A DNA stretch of 13,838 nucleotides from an uncultured Oscillibacter sp. (GCA_902476875.1 CABSFC010000073.1:1-13838), one strand, 5' to 3'. Positions 1 to 6,482 are shown, counted from the stretch's first letter. Program-made: numbers and translations. The notes: a model not told the origin generated them from the sequence alone.

Positions 1-43
1 GGGCTAATGCCCGCCACACCATTTCTGGCAGTGTGTTTTCCTA

Positions 44-60
44 ATATGAAACATTCATAT
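44..60. repeat. Perfect 7-bp inverted repeat upstream of the recombinase genes
   Basis: ATATGAA and TTCATAT are separated by ACA. The site lies about 40 bp before the first small ORF of the mobile element, in an AT-rich stretch. It could be an operator or a recombinase/accessory-factor site, but nothing else in the sequence decides this. The first 12 bases of the window also form a small GGGC/GCCC hairpin. No convincing -35/-10 pair was seen in 1-101. Confidence 0.5.
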
Positions 61-101
61 GCTTGCTATTCAGTTTTATCTTTGGAAAGGACGGGAAAGG
101 A

Positions 102-302
102 ATGGAACGGAAACGAAAAATCAAGGACGGGCATATCGTAGTGGAAAATCCGCTGTTTCAAGAATTGCCGACGCATGAAGTAACAATAAAATCCGGCAGG
201 ACGCTCTATCGCTTTACGGGCAGCTATGACGGGGAAAGGAGCCTGCCCCACAAGGTTTTACGCCTTATGGAGCAGGAAAAAGGTAAGAAAGATGTTGATT
301 AA
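102..302 (+). CDS. Small element-encoded protein, TnpW-like
   Basis: This is a 66-residue ORF directly upstream of the serine recombinase. I chose the ATG at 102, which follows GGAAAGGA at 84-91 with good spacing; a TTG further upstream has no comparable ribosome binding site. The protein is charged, with a lysine/arginine-rich start (MERKRKIKDG). A middle segment (VTIKSGRTLYRF) resembles the short beta-hairpin core of transposon-encoded TnpW-family proteins that accompany large serine recombinases in clostridial elements. It ends in a basic helix (HKVLRLMEQEKGKK). Its stop overlaps by 11 bases an alternative ATG (292) of the recombinase frame, suggesting co-transcription and possibly translational coupling. 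The TnpW assignment is by resemblance and position only; the molecular role of the family is not established. Confidence 0.6.
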   Translation: MERKRKIKDGHIVVENPLFQELPTHEVTIKSGRTLYRFTGSYDGERSLPHKVLRLMEQEKGKKDVD

Positions 303-378
303 AAATGCCGGAGCCGATACAATAGAAGCAAGCAATCCTGTATTGGCAGACTGCTCGCCGATGAAAGGAGCAGAAACT

Positions 379-2022
379 ATGTTAAGGCAGTCTGACAAAA
401 TTACCGCCCTCTATTGCCGCTTATCGCGCGACGACGAGTTACAGGGCGACAGCAACAGCATTGTTAATCAAAAGGCGATTTTAAGTAAATACGCGAAAGA
501 AAATCATTTCTCAAATACAGCGTTTTTCGTGGACGACGGGTATTCTGGAACGAACTTCAACCGTCCGAGTTGGAGCGAACTTCTGGAGCGGATTGAAAAT
601 GGAGAAGTGGCAACACTGATTGTCAAAGATATGTCGCGGCTTGGGCGCGATTATCTGAAAGTGGGCTTTTATACCGAAGTCCTGTTCGTGGAAAAGGGTG
701 TGCGGTTTATCGCTATCAACAACGGCATAGACAGCGCGAACCAGCAGGACAGCGACTTTACCCCCTTTTTGAATATCATTAACGAGTGGTACGCAAAGGA
801 CACAAGCAAGAAAATCCGCGCTGTGATGAAGTCAAAGGGAGAAGCAGGAGAACACCTCTGCACAAATCCGCCCTATGGCTACATGAAAGACCCGGACAAC
901 AAGAAACAATGGATTGTGGACGGAGAAGCCGCCGGAGTAGTCAAGCGGATATTCGCCCTTTGTCTGGACGGTTACGGGCCGTCGCAGATTGCCCGTATTC
1001 TGAAAGAGGATAAAGTCATAACGCCGACAATCCATTTTCAGCAGACAGGCAGAGCCGCAAGGAACGCGCCGCCGGATAATCCCTATAACTGGACAGGCGA
1101 TACCATAGCCGACATTTTGGAGCGTCCAGAATATCAGGGGCATACGGTAAACTTCAAGACCTGTAAGCAGTCCTACAAGAGCAAGAAAACCTGTTACAAT
1201 CCAGAGGAAAAATGGCTTGTGTTTGAGAACACCCACGAAGCAATCATTGACGCTGACACATGGGCGCGGGTGCAGGAATTACGGAAAAACAAACGCCGTC
1301 CCACAAGGACAGGGAAAACAAATATGTTCTCCGGCATTGTGCGTTGTGCCAATTGCGGCGAAAAGCTGTATTACTGCACAAGCAAGAAATTTGAAGCAAG
1401 ACAAGACCATTTTGTCTGCTCTACTTCAAGGCTCAAAGGAAAAGACATTTGCTCCGCTCATTTTATTCGCGCCGTTGTTTTGGAACAGGGTGTACTCGCC
1501 CACATGAAATTGACGATTGCCTGTGTCGCTAACCATGAAGAACAATTCCGAAAAGCTATGGGCGCGAAACAGAAAGCCGAAGCAAAAAAGGAACTGGCAG
1601 CGAAGCGGCGGCAACTGACGCAGGCGGAACGGCGGATAGAAGAACTTGACCGATTATTCAAGCGTATTTACGAGGATAACGTCAACGGGAAATTATCTGA
1701 TGGCAGATTTCAAATGCTCTCTGACGATTACGAGCAGGAGCAGGAAGAACTGCGGGAAAAACTGTTGCGATTGAATGAAGAAATTAACGAACAGGAAGAA
1801 CAAGCAGAGAATATTGACAGGTTCATCAGCAAAGTACGGAAATATCTTGATTTGGACGAATTAACACCCTCTGTCTTAAACGACATGGTAAAGGCGGTGT
1901 ACGTCCATGCGCCGGATAAGTCAAAGGGGCATAGGGAACAGCAGATTGGCATTTCCTATGACCTTGTGGGAATACTCCCCGCGTCTTTACTGAATGACCT
2001 GCAAAATGGAGAAACGGCATAG
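379..2022 (+). CDS. Large serine site-specific recombinase (TndX/TnpX type) of an integrated mobile element
   Basis: This enzyme cuts and rejoins DNA through a covalent phosphoserine link to excise and insert its element. The 547-residue product is close in length to TndX of Tn5397. The N-terminal resolvase domain (about 1-150) carries the YCRLS motif with likely nucleophile Ser16 and Arg14, and the DMSRLGRDY motif (84-92). A recombinase DNA-binding domain follows (about 165-300). Next comes a zinc ribbon with Cys323, Cys326, Cys347 and Cys358, then a long charged coiled coil (about 395-475) and a C-terminal DUF4368-like tail (about 480-547). The ATG at 379 was chosen for its SD AAAGGAG at 364-370 and because the family usually begins a few residues before the YCRLS strand. 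An in-frame ATG at 292 would add 29 residues. The gene reads outward to the element end and converges on the deacetylase gene. All catalytic motifs look intact, so the element may be mobile. Confidence 0.93.
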   Translation: MLRQSDKITALYCRLSRDDELQGDSNSIVNQKAILSKYAKENHFSNTAFFVDDGYSGTNFNRPSWSELLERIENGEVATLIVKDMSRLGRDYLKVGFYTEVLFVEKGVRFIAINNGIDSANQQDSDFTPFLNIINEWYAKDTSKKIRAVMKSKGEAGEHLCTNPPYGYMKDPDNKKQWIVDGEAAGVVKRIFALCLDGYGPSQIARILKEDKVITPTIHFQQTGRAARNAPPDNPYNWTGDTIADILERPEYQGHTVNFKTCKQSYKSKKTCYNPEEKWLVFENTHEAIIDADTWARVQELRKNKRRPTRTGKTNMFSGIVRCANCGEKLYYCTSKKFEARQDHFVCSTSRLKGKDICSAHFIRAVVLEQGVLAHMKLTIACVANHEEQFRKAMGAKQKAEAKKELAAKRRQLTQAERRIEELDRLFKRIYEDNVNGKLSDGRFQMLSDDYEQEQEELREKLLRLNEEINEQEEQAENIDRFISKVRKYLDLDELTPSVLNDMVKAVYVHAPDKSKGHREQQIGISYDLVGILPASLLNDLQNGETA

Positions 2023-2042
2023 CCCGCAAGCTACGCCGTTTC
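2011..2042 (+). repeat. 12-bp imperfect inverted repeat over the recombinase stop codon
   Basis: The arm GAAACGGCATAG (2011-2022) pairs with CTACGCCGTTTC (2031-2042), with one mismatch and an 8-base loop. The left arm contains the TAG stop of the recombinase. There is no T-run on either side, so it is a poor intrinsic terminator. It may instead be an mRNA 3' stabiliser or a recombinase binding site close to the element end. Confidence 0.7.
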
Positions 2043-2076
2043 CCGAAAACATTTCTAATACTGTCTTATGAGTGCT

Positions 2077-2097
2077 GCCCTTTGGGCGTCTCTTTTT
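2077..2097 (+). terminator. Half-preserved terminator at the element/host junction
   Basis: GCCC-TTT-GGGC (2077-2087) is followed by GTCTCTTTTT (2088-2097), which is hairpin plus T-tract for plus-strand transcription. The stem is only 4 bp. On the minus strand, just after the deacetylase stop, the sequence reads AAAAAGAGACGCCC-AAA-GGGC and then loses the complementary GTCTCTTTTT expected of a bidirectional terminator. This looks like the host terminator cut by the element, and it now offers only weak termination of either gene. Confidence 0.4.
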
Positions 2098-2812
2098 ATG
2101 GGCCTTTCCCGGTGCGGTACATGGTCCCCGCCTGGGGCGTCACGCCGTTCAGCCGCAGCAGCTCCTCCACCGTCACAAATACATATCCCTCCGCCTGGAG
2201 CGCGTCCACGATCTGTAAAGCGGCGTCCACGGAGGTCGGATAGATGTCGTGGAGCAGGATGATGCTGTTGGGTTTTGCGTCCCCCAGGACCGCCCGCACC
2301 ACCTTGGCGGTGTCCCGGCTCTCCCAGTCCCGGGGGTCCACGGACCACTTGACCATGGGGACTGTGATCTGGTTCTCCGTTCCCGCTGAGATCAGGCCGT
2401 AGGGCGGGCGGAGCCAGTGGCAGCCCTCTCCCAAAAGCTCCTCCAGAAACGCCTCGGTCCTCCCCACCTCCTCCGCGATCTCGGTGGGGGACGCCCCTTC
2501 CAGACGCACGTGGCTCCAGGTGTGGTTGCCGACCTGATGCCCCTCCGCCCTCATACGCTGTACCAGCTCCGGATTGAGCTGCGCCTGCTCGCCCACCAGG
2601 AAAAAGGTGGCGCTGGCACCCCGCGCTCTCAGGCCGTCCAGCAGCCGGTCCGTTGTCCCCTGCCGGGGGCCGTCGTCAAAGGTCAGGGCGATATAGTCCG
2701 TCTCCGCTGGGATGTCCGCCGTTCCATCCGCCGGGACCGCCGTCTCGCCGCCGATGCAGGCGGCCAGCACCAGCGCGGCAAACAGCAAAAAAAGCAGCCG
2801 TTGTCTCCACAT
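2096..2812 (-). CDS. Polysaccharide deacetylase-like lipoprotein (NodB homology domain, CE4)
   Basis: The gene predicts a 238-residue secreted, membrane-anchored enzyme, likely removing acetyl groups from peptidoglycan or another cell-surface glycan. Residues 5-19 form a signal peptide ending in a lipobox (LAAC, lipidated Cys19). The CE4 motifs appear in order: TFDDGP at 44-49 (catalytic Asp46, metal Asp47), GNHTWSH with metal ligands His97 and His101, RPPYG at 135-139, WSVDPRDW at 156-163, and LLHD at 186-189 with His188. All catalytic positions are present, so activity is expected; the substrate cannot be told from sequence. The start follows a G-rich SD (GGGGGGA). The gene is isolated from its upstream neighbour by a strong terminator, so it should have its own promoter. 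The mobile element ends just beyond its stop codon without altering the reading frame in any visible way. Confidence 0.92.
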   Translation of the reverse strand: MWRQRLLFLLFAALVLAACIGGETAVPADGTADIPAETDYIALTFDDGPRQGTTDRLLDGLRARGASATFFLVGEQAQLNPELVQRMRAEGHQVGNHTWSHVRLEGASPTEIAEEVGRTEAFLEELLGEGCHWLRPPYGLISAGTENQITVPMVKWSVDPRDWESRDTAKVVRAVLGDAKPNSIILLHDIYPTSVDAALQIVDALQAEGYVFVTVEELLRLNGVTPQAGTMYRTGKGP

Positions 2813-2873
2813 CCGCTTCCATTCCCCCCGTATTTTTCAGAGGTAGTTTGCGCAGGCGGCAGGAAAATAACGC

Positions 2874-2879
2874 TGTCAA
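2874..2879 (-). promoter_or_regulatory. Possible -35 box for the deacetylase gene
   Basis: A perfect TTGACA lies on the minus strand in the short gap between the upstream terminator and the deacetylase start. No good -10 box is seen 16-18 bases downstream, so this is a partial promoter call only. Confidence 0.3.
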
Positions 2880-2897
2880 AAATTTGCTTTCCATGAC

Positions 2898-2936
2898 AAA
2901 AAACGCGCCGGACGAAGTGTCCGGCGCGGACTGTTT
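2898..2936 (-). terminator. Strong bidirectional intrinsic terminator
   Basis: A perfect 10-bp GC-rich stem (CGCGCCGGAC at 2904-2913, GTCCGGCGCG at 2919-2928) encloses a 5-base loop. On the minus strand it is followed by TTTTTT (2898-2903), immediately after the stop of the zinc-ribbon gene. On the plus strand it is followed by a TTTTT run (2934-2938). Confidence 0.88.
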
Positions 2937-2937
2937 T

Positions 2938-3330
2938 TCACACGAAGAGGAACAGCAGATTTCCCAAAATATTGATAGCAATGACGGCGAAAACGAGCCA
3001 GATGATCACACGCACGGGATTCACTTTGGATGTCTCTCTTGTCTTCTGCCGCCGGCTGGGCTGTATCGGACGGGCTGCCGCTCCCGCGGTGCGCTTCACG
3101 CCCTTGGACAGCCCCACGGCCCGCCGTTCCCGGTTCTCCTCATGGAGCTCCTCGTGGACAAAGGAATTTTTGTGGTTCCGCTCATTGATGCCGTCCACCC
3201 GGATCACGGAGCCGTCGGCACCGATTTGGACGCTGCTCCTGGGCTGGTTGAAAGCGCCGCACCTGGGGCAAAAATCGTCCTCGTCAAAGTCATACCGCTT
3301 TCCGCACTCGTAGCACCGGATCTTTCGCAT
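2938..3330 (-). CDS. Zinc-ribbon protein with C-terminal membrane helix, function unknown
   Basis: This is a 130-residue protein. The N-terminus holds a zinc ribbon with Cys6, Cys9, Cys21 and Cys24 (CYEC and CPRC). A polar, charged, probably disordered region rich in Arg, Lys, Glu and His spans about 30-103. One hydrophobic helix (about 105-128) ends the chain, so the ribbon would probably sit in the cytoplasm on a tail anchor. The ATG at 3330 was chosen because the SD AGGAGAGGAGG sits 7 bases before it; longer in-frame starts lack one. It has its own promoter and terminator. I do not recognise a named family. Short zinc-ribbon/tail-anchored proteins are common in clostridia and mostly uncharacterised, so no function is proposed. 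Confidence 0.8.
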   Translation of the reverse strand: MRKIRCYECGKRYDFDEDDFCPRCGAFNQPRSSVQIGADGSVIRVDGINERNHKNSFVHEELHEENRERRAVGLSKGVKRTAGAAARPIQPSRRQKTRETSKVNPVRVIIWLVFAVIAINILGNLLFLFV

Positions 3331-3358
3331 AGGGCAGCCTCCTCTCCTGATTACGCTT

Positions 3359-3387
3359 ATCATAACACGGTTTTGCCAATTTGAAAA
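3359..3387 (-). promoter_or_regulatory. Promoter of the zinc-ribbon gene, overlapping the rplQ terminator
   Basis: The -10 is TATGAT (plus positions 3359-3364) and the -35 is TTTTCA (3382-3387), with a 17-base spacer. The -10 matches 5 of 6 consensus bases and the -35 matches 4 of 6. The -35 box lies in the 3' end of the terminator stem and its short T-tract. The predicted transcript would start about 20 bases before the SD. Confidence 0.6.
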
Positions 3388-3428
3388 GCCCTTTGCAACG
3401 TGCCTAGGTACACATTGCAAAGGGCTTT
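3385..3428 (-). terminator. Terminator of the ribosomal-protein operon
   Basis: A perfect 14-bp stem (3385-3398 with 3415-3428) has a 16-base loop that contains CCTAGG. It lies 20 bases after the rplQ stop. On the minus strand the stem ends GGGCTTTTC, so the T-tract is short, but the long stem makes termination or 3'-end protection likely. Confidence 0.82.
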
Positions 3429-3448
3429 CCTGATGCGACAGCGCTGAA

Positions 3449-3793
3449 TTACTTCACCAGCTCAATGATGGCCGTCTCCGCAGCGTCGCCGCGACGCACG
3501 CCAGTGCGAACGATGCGGGTGTAGCCGCCGTTACGCTCCGTGTAGCTGGGGGCGATCTCCTTGAACAGCTTCTTGCAGACGTCCTCGCGGGTGATGAAGC
3601 TCATGGCCTGCCGGTAGGCGGCCAGATCGCTCTTCTTACCGAGCGTGATCATCTTCTCAGCCAGAGGCTTGATCTCCTTGGCGCGGGTGACGGTGGTTTC
3701 CATCTTACCGTTGTCCAGGAAATCCGTGACCTGCTGACGCAGCATCGCCATGCGCTGGTCAGTGGTCTTGCCAAGTTTCCGAGTTCCGGGCAT
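3449..3793 (-). CDS. rplQ: 50S ribosomal protein L17
   Basis: The 114-residue product is a large-subunit protein that lines the outer end of the peptide exit tunnel and is an early assembly protein. Family landmarks are the start MPGTRKLGKTTDQRMAMLRQ, the central TRAKEIKPLAEKMITLGKK helix, and the C-terminal segment with NGGYTRIV and RRGDAAETAIIELV. The length is normal for the short bacterial form. SD AAGGAGG lies 8 bases upstream. It is the last gene of the operon, 46 bases after rpoA, and is followed by a strong hairpin, as in most Firmicutes, where rpoA-rplQ close the alpha block. Confidence 0.98.
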   Translation of the reverse strand: MPGTRKLGKTTDQRMAMLRQQVTDFLDNGKMETTVTRAKEIKPLAEKMITLGKKSDLAAYRQAMSFITREDVCKKLFKEIAPSYTERNGGYTRIVRTGVRRGDAAETAIIELVK

Positions 3794-3839
3794 TTCGGGT
3801 TCCTCCTTATCAGGATTTTGGTCAGCCGGGAGTTCCGGC

Positions 3840-4790
3840 TCAGTTGTTTTCTTCGTCGGCCAGGTGCAGGCCCATCATGGCCAGCTTATTGATGACCTCT
3901 TCCAGGGACTTGCGCCCCAGGTTGCGGACCTTCATCATCTCGTCCTCGGTCTTGGAGATCAGGTCCTCGACGGTGTTGATGTTGGCGCGCTTGAGGCAGT
4001 TAAAGCTGCGCACGCTCAGGTCCAGCTCCTCGATGGTCATCTCCAGCACCTTGTCGCGCTGGGCCTCCGCCTTCTCCACCACGGTGGGCTTGCTGCCCAC
4101 GTTCTCGGAGAGGTCGGTGAACAGCGTGAAGTGGTCGCACAGGATCTTGGCGCCCAGAGACACAGCGTCCCGGGCGGAGATGGTGCCGTCGGTCCAGACC
4201 TCCAGCGTCAGCTTGTCAAAGTCGCTGGAAGCGCCCACGCGGGTGGGCTCCACGGTGTAGTTCACCTTGTACACAGGGGTGTAGATGGAGTCCACGGCAA
4301 TGGTGCCGATGATGTTCTGCTGGGGCTTGTTGCGGTCCGCAGGCACATAGCCGCGGCCATGGGACAGGGTGATCTCCATGTTGAGGGTAGCGCCGTTGTC
4401 CAGGGTGGCAATGTGCATCTCGGGGTTCAGGACCTCGACCTCACCGTCGGCCTTGATATCGCCGGCCGTGACCTCGCAGGGACCTACCGCCTCGATATAG
4501 ACCGTTTTCACGGTCTCGCAGTGCAGCTTGGTCAGGAGGCCCTTCACATTCAAGACGATCTCCGTCACATCTTCCTTCACGCCGGGGATAGTGGAAAACT
4601 CATGCTGGACACCGGCGATCTTGATGGTGGTCGGCGCGGTGCCGGGCAAAGAGGAAAGCATAATGCGGCGAAGCGCATTGCCCAGGGTCGTGCCGTACCC
4701 GCGCTCCAGCGGCTCCACCACATACTTGCCGTAAGTGACGTCGCCGGGAGTCTCGGTGCAGTCGATCTGGGGCTTTTCAATTTCAATCAT
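3840..4790 (-). CDS. rpoA: DNA-directed RNA polymerase subunit alpha
   Basis: The 316-residue alpha subunit nucleates RNA polymerase assembly and contacts UP elements and activators. The N-terminal dimerisation domain (about 1-230) includes ERGYGTTLGNALRRIMLSSL and SHGRGYVPADRNK. A short linker leads to the C-terminal domain, which carries the LSVRSFNCLKRANI DNA-binding helix and the closing VRNLGRKSLEEV helix-hairpin-helix. I set the start at the ATG at 4790 (MIEIEKPQID), which has SD AAGGAGGG 7 bases upstream and matches the family start. An in-frame ATG 13 codons earlier lies before that SD and is unlikely. The 87-base leader before it contains a hairpin. Confidence 0.98.
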   Translation of the reverse strand: MIEIEKPQIDCTETPGDVTYGKYVVEPLERGYGTTLGNALRRIMLSSLPGTAPTTIKIAGVQHEFSTIPGVKEDVTEIVLNVKGLLTKLHCETVKTVYIEAVGPCEVTAGDIKADGEVEVLNPEMHIATLDNGATLNMEITLSHGRGYVPADRNKPQQNIIGTIAVDSIYTPVYKVNYTVEPTRVGASSDFDKLTLEVWTDGTISARDAVSLGAKILCDHFTLFTDLSENVGSKPTVVEKAEAQRDKVLEMTIEELDLSVRSFNCLKRANINTVEDLISKTEDEMMKVRNLGRKSLEEVINKLAMMGLHLADEENN

Positions 4791-4817
4791 GCAGTTACCC
4801 TCCTTCATCTTCTCATT

Positions 4818-4842
4818 GCGGCGATGCAAAGCCGCATGCCGC
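4818..4842 (-). promoter_or_regulatory. Stem-loop between rpsD and rpoA
   Basis: GCGGC-(G)-ATGC pairs with GCAT-GCCGC around a 6-base loop, giving 9 pairs with one bulged base. It lies about 20 bases upstream of the rpoA SD. It might influence rpoA translation, since S4 is an autogenous regulator of alpha-operon genes in E. coli. Any such role here is inference, and the structure may be only a spacer. Confidence 0.35.
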
Positions 4843-4877
4843 CGGCAGTTCTTATCATTATTGAGGGTATCCTCCGA

Positions 4878-5480
4878 TTACTTGGAGTACAACTCAACGA
4901 TGAGGTGCTCCTCCACGGGAACATCAATGTCCTCGCGGGCGGGAAGACGGGTCACGGTGCCCTTCAGAGCGTTCTTCTCGCGCTCCATCCAGGGGGGCAG
5001 CAGGAACATAGGGGCGTCCTGACCGACCAGGCGCTTGAAGACCTCGGAGGAACGGCTGCTCTCAGCCACCTCGATGACATCGCCGGCCTTGATCAGATAG
5101 GAGGGAATGTTGACCTTCTTGCCGTTGACGGTGAAATGGGCGTGGCTCACCAACTGGCGGGCCTGACGGCGGGTCATGGCGAAGCCCATGCGGTACACGA
5201 CGTTGTCCAGACGGCGCTCCACCAGGATCAGCAGGTTGTCGCCGGTCTTGCCGGGGGCGGCGGCGGCCATCTCATAGTAGTCGTGGAACTGCTTCTCGAG
5301 AATACCATAGATAAACTTGACCTTCTGCTTCTCGTTCAGCTGGATGCCATATTCGCTCTTCTTCTTTCTCATCTGGCCGCCGGGATTGCGATTGGTCTCC
5401 TTCTTCGCATAGCCCATGACGGCAGGAGAAATGCCCAGAGCCTTGCAGCGCTTGGCGATCGGCTGCATATTTCTTGCCAT
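4878..5480 (-). CDS. rpsD: 30S ribosomal protein S4, zinc-free form
   Basis: The 200-residue product is a primary 16S rRNA binder that starts assembly of the 30S body. The S4 RNA-binding domain is clear (ERRLDNVVYRMGFAMTRRQA, then HFTVNGKKVNIPSYLIK). The usual zinc-binding cysteine cluster at the N-terminus is absent: only one cysteine (Cys12) remains in the first 30 residues, so this is the C-minus form. Upstream is a very strong SD (AGAGGAGGT). It follows rpsK by 24 bases and precedes rpoA, the standard alpha-operon order. In some Firmicutes (such as Bacillus) rpsD sits elsewhere, so its presence here is a clostridial trait. Confidence 0.98.
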   Translation of the reverse strand: MARNMQPIAKRCKALGISPAVMGYAKKETNRNPGGQMRKKKSEYGIQLNEKQKVKFIYGILEKQFHDYYEMAAAAPGKTGDNLLILVERRLDNVVYRMGFAMTRRQARQLVSHAHFTVNGKKVNIPSYLIKAGDVIEVAESSRSSEVFKRLVGQDAPMFLLPPWMEREKNALKGTVTRLPAREDIDVPVEEHLIVELYSK

Positions 5481-5504
5481 ATTGCTTGTTACCTCCTCTT
5501 TCGA

Positions 5505-5909
5505 TTACACGCGGCGGCGCTTCGGGGGCCGGCAGCCATTGTGGGGGATGGGAGTGACATCCTTGATCATGGTCACTTCCAGGCCCACGGCCTGCAGGGC
5601 ACGGATCGCAGCCTCACGGCCCTGGCCGGGGCCCTTGACGAAGACCTCGACGGTCTTCAGGCCATGCTCCATGGCGGCGCGGGCGGCGGTCTCAGCCGCG
5701 GTCTGGGCCGCGAAGGGAGTGGACTTCTTGCTGCCACGGAAGCCGAGGCCGCCGGAGGAAGCCCAGGACAGGGCGTTACCCTGGGAATCGGTAACAGTCA
5801 CCATGGTGTTGTTGAAGGAAGAACGGATATGGACCTGGCCACGCTCGACGTTCTTCTTCTCACGGCGGCGGCGGATAACCTTCTTGCCGCTAGCTTTTGC
5901 AGTTGCCAT
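5505..5909 (-). CDS. rpsK: 30S ribosomal protein S11
   Basis: The 134-residue product sits on the platform of the small subunit and helps shape the mRNA exit path. The signature region NTMVTVTDSQGNALSW and SSGGLGFRGSKKSTPFAAQ, and the C-terminal PHNGCRPPKRRRV, are all present. The extreme N-terminus is basic and variable, as usual. The SD AAGGAGGG is fused to the rpsM stop codon (TAAGGAGGG), suggesting translational coupling with S13. Confidence 0.98.
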   Translation of the reverse strand: MATAKASGKKVIRRRREKKNVERGQVHIRSSFNNTMVTVTDSQGNALSWASSGGLGFRGSKKSTPFAAQTAAETAARAAMEHGLKTVEVFVKGPGQGREAAIRALQAVGLEVTMIKDVTPIPHNGCRPPKRRRV

Positions 5910-5924
5910 TTCTGTTCTCCCTCC

Positions 5925-6290
5925 TTACTTCTTCTTGTTGGCAATGGTCTTCTTGGGACCCTTGCGGGTTCTTGCGTTGGTCTTGCTGCGCTGGCCGCGG
6001 ACGGGCAGGCCCTTGCGGTGCCGGATGCCGCGATAGCAGCCGATCTCGCTCAGGCGCTTGATGTCCAGGGCGGTCTGGCGGCGCAGGTCGCCTTCGACGG
6101 TATAGGCGTCGATGGCGTCACGGAGCTTCTGCTCCTCGGCGTCGGTCAGATCCTTCACGCGGGTGTCGGGGTTGATGCCCGTCTGCGCCAGGATGTCCTT
6201 GGCGCTCTTTCTGCCAATGCCGTAGATATAGGTGAGGCCGATCTCGATACGCTTATCCTTCGGCAGGTCAATACCGGCAATACGTGCCAT
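5925..6290 (-). CDS. rpsM: 30S ribosomal protein S13
   Basis: The 121-residue protein of the 30S head contacts P-site tRNA and forms intersubunit bridges. The start MARIAGIDLPKDKRIEIGL, the helix-two-turn-helix segment with YIYGIGRKSAKDIL, and the basic tail RGIRHRKGLPVRGQRSKTN are typical. The tail ends in a lysine run that reaches toward the tRNA. SD GGAGGTG precedes the ATG by about 10 bases. It lies 26 bases after rpmJ. Confidence 0.98.
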   Translation of the reverse strand: MARIAGIDLPKDKRIEIGLTYIYGIGRKSAKDILAQTGINPDTRVKDLTDAEEQKLRDAIDAYTVEGDLRRQTALDIKRLSEIGCYRGIRHRKGLPVRGQRSKTNARTRKGPKKTIANKKK

Positions 6291-6316
6291 ACTTTTAAAG
6301 CACCTCCAATTAAATG

Positions 6317-6430
6317 TTAGCCCTGTCTCTGCTTATGCTTGGGGTTCTCGCAAATGACCATGACACGGCCTTTGCGGCGAATGACCTTGCACTTTTCGCA
6401 CATGGGCTTCACGGACGGTCTTACTTTCAT
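6317..6430 (-). CDS. rpmJ: 50S ribosomal protein L36 (zinc-binding form)
   Basis: The 37-residue product reads MKVRPSVKPMCEKCK at its start and ends PKHKQRQG. The zinc site is intact with Cys11, Cys14, Cys27 and His32, making this the C-plus form. It stabilises rRNA of the large subunit near the L7/L12 stalk base. It lies between infA and rpsM, its normal place. The SD (AAAGGAA) is weaker and further from the start than those of its neighbours. The gene is short but unmistakable. Confidence 0.97.
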   Translation of the reverse strand: MKVRPSVKPMCEKCKVIRRKGRVMVICENPKHKQRQG

Positions 6431-6482
6431 AGTTCTAAACCATTCCTTTCAGCGGTTTGTGTCATTTACTGTCGCCTGACGC

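Noticed and set aside
226..378. Extension of the recombinase to an ATG at 226
   Set aside because: It overlaps most of the second half of the upstream small ORF, has no SD, and adds a segment unlike the family.
2417..3384. Overlapping plus-strand frames opposite the deacetylase and zinc-ribbon genes
   Set aside because: They run through the terminator hairpin and signal-peptide codons of genuine minus-strand genes.
3331..3420. Longer N-terminus for the zinc-ribbon protein
   Set aside because: It would translate through the rplQ terminator, the gene's own promoter and its SD.
3750..6320. An 856-codon open frame on the plus strand
   Set aside because: It lies antisense to rpsM, rpsK, rpsD, rpoA and rplQ, all intact and certain. 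The Leu/Gly/His/Asp-rich translation is what a GC-rich reverse strand produces.
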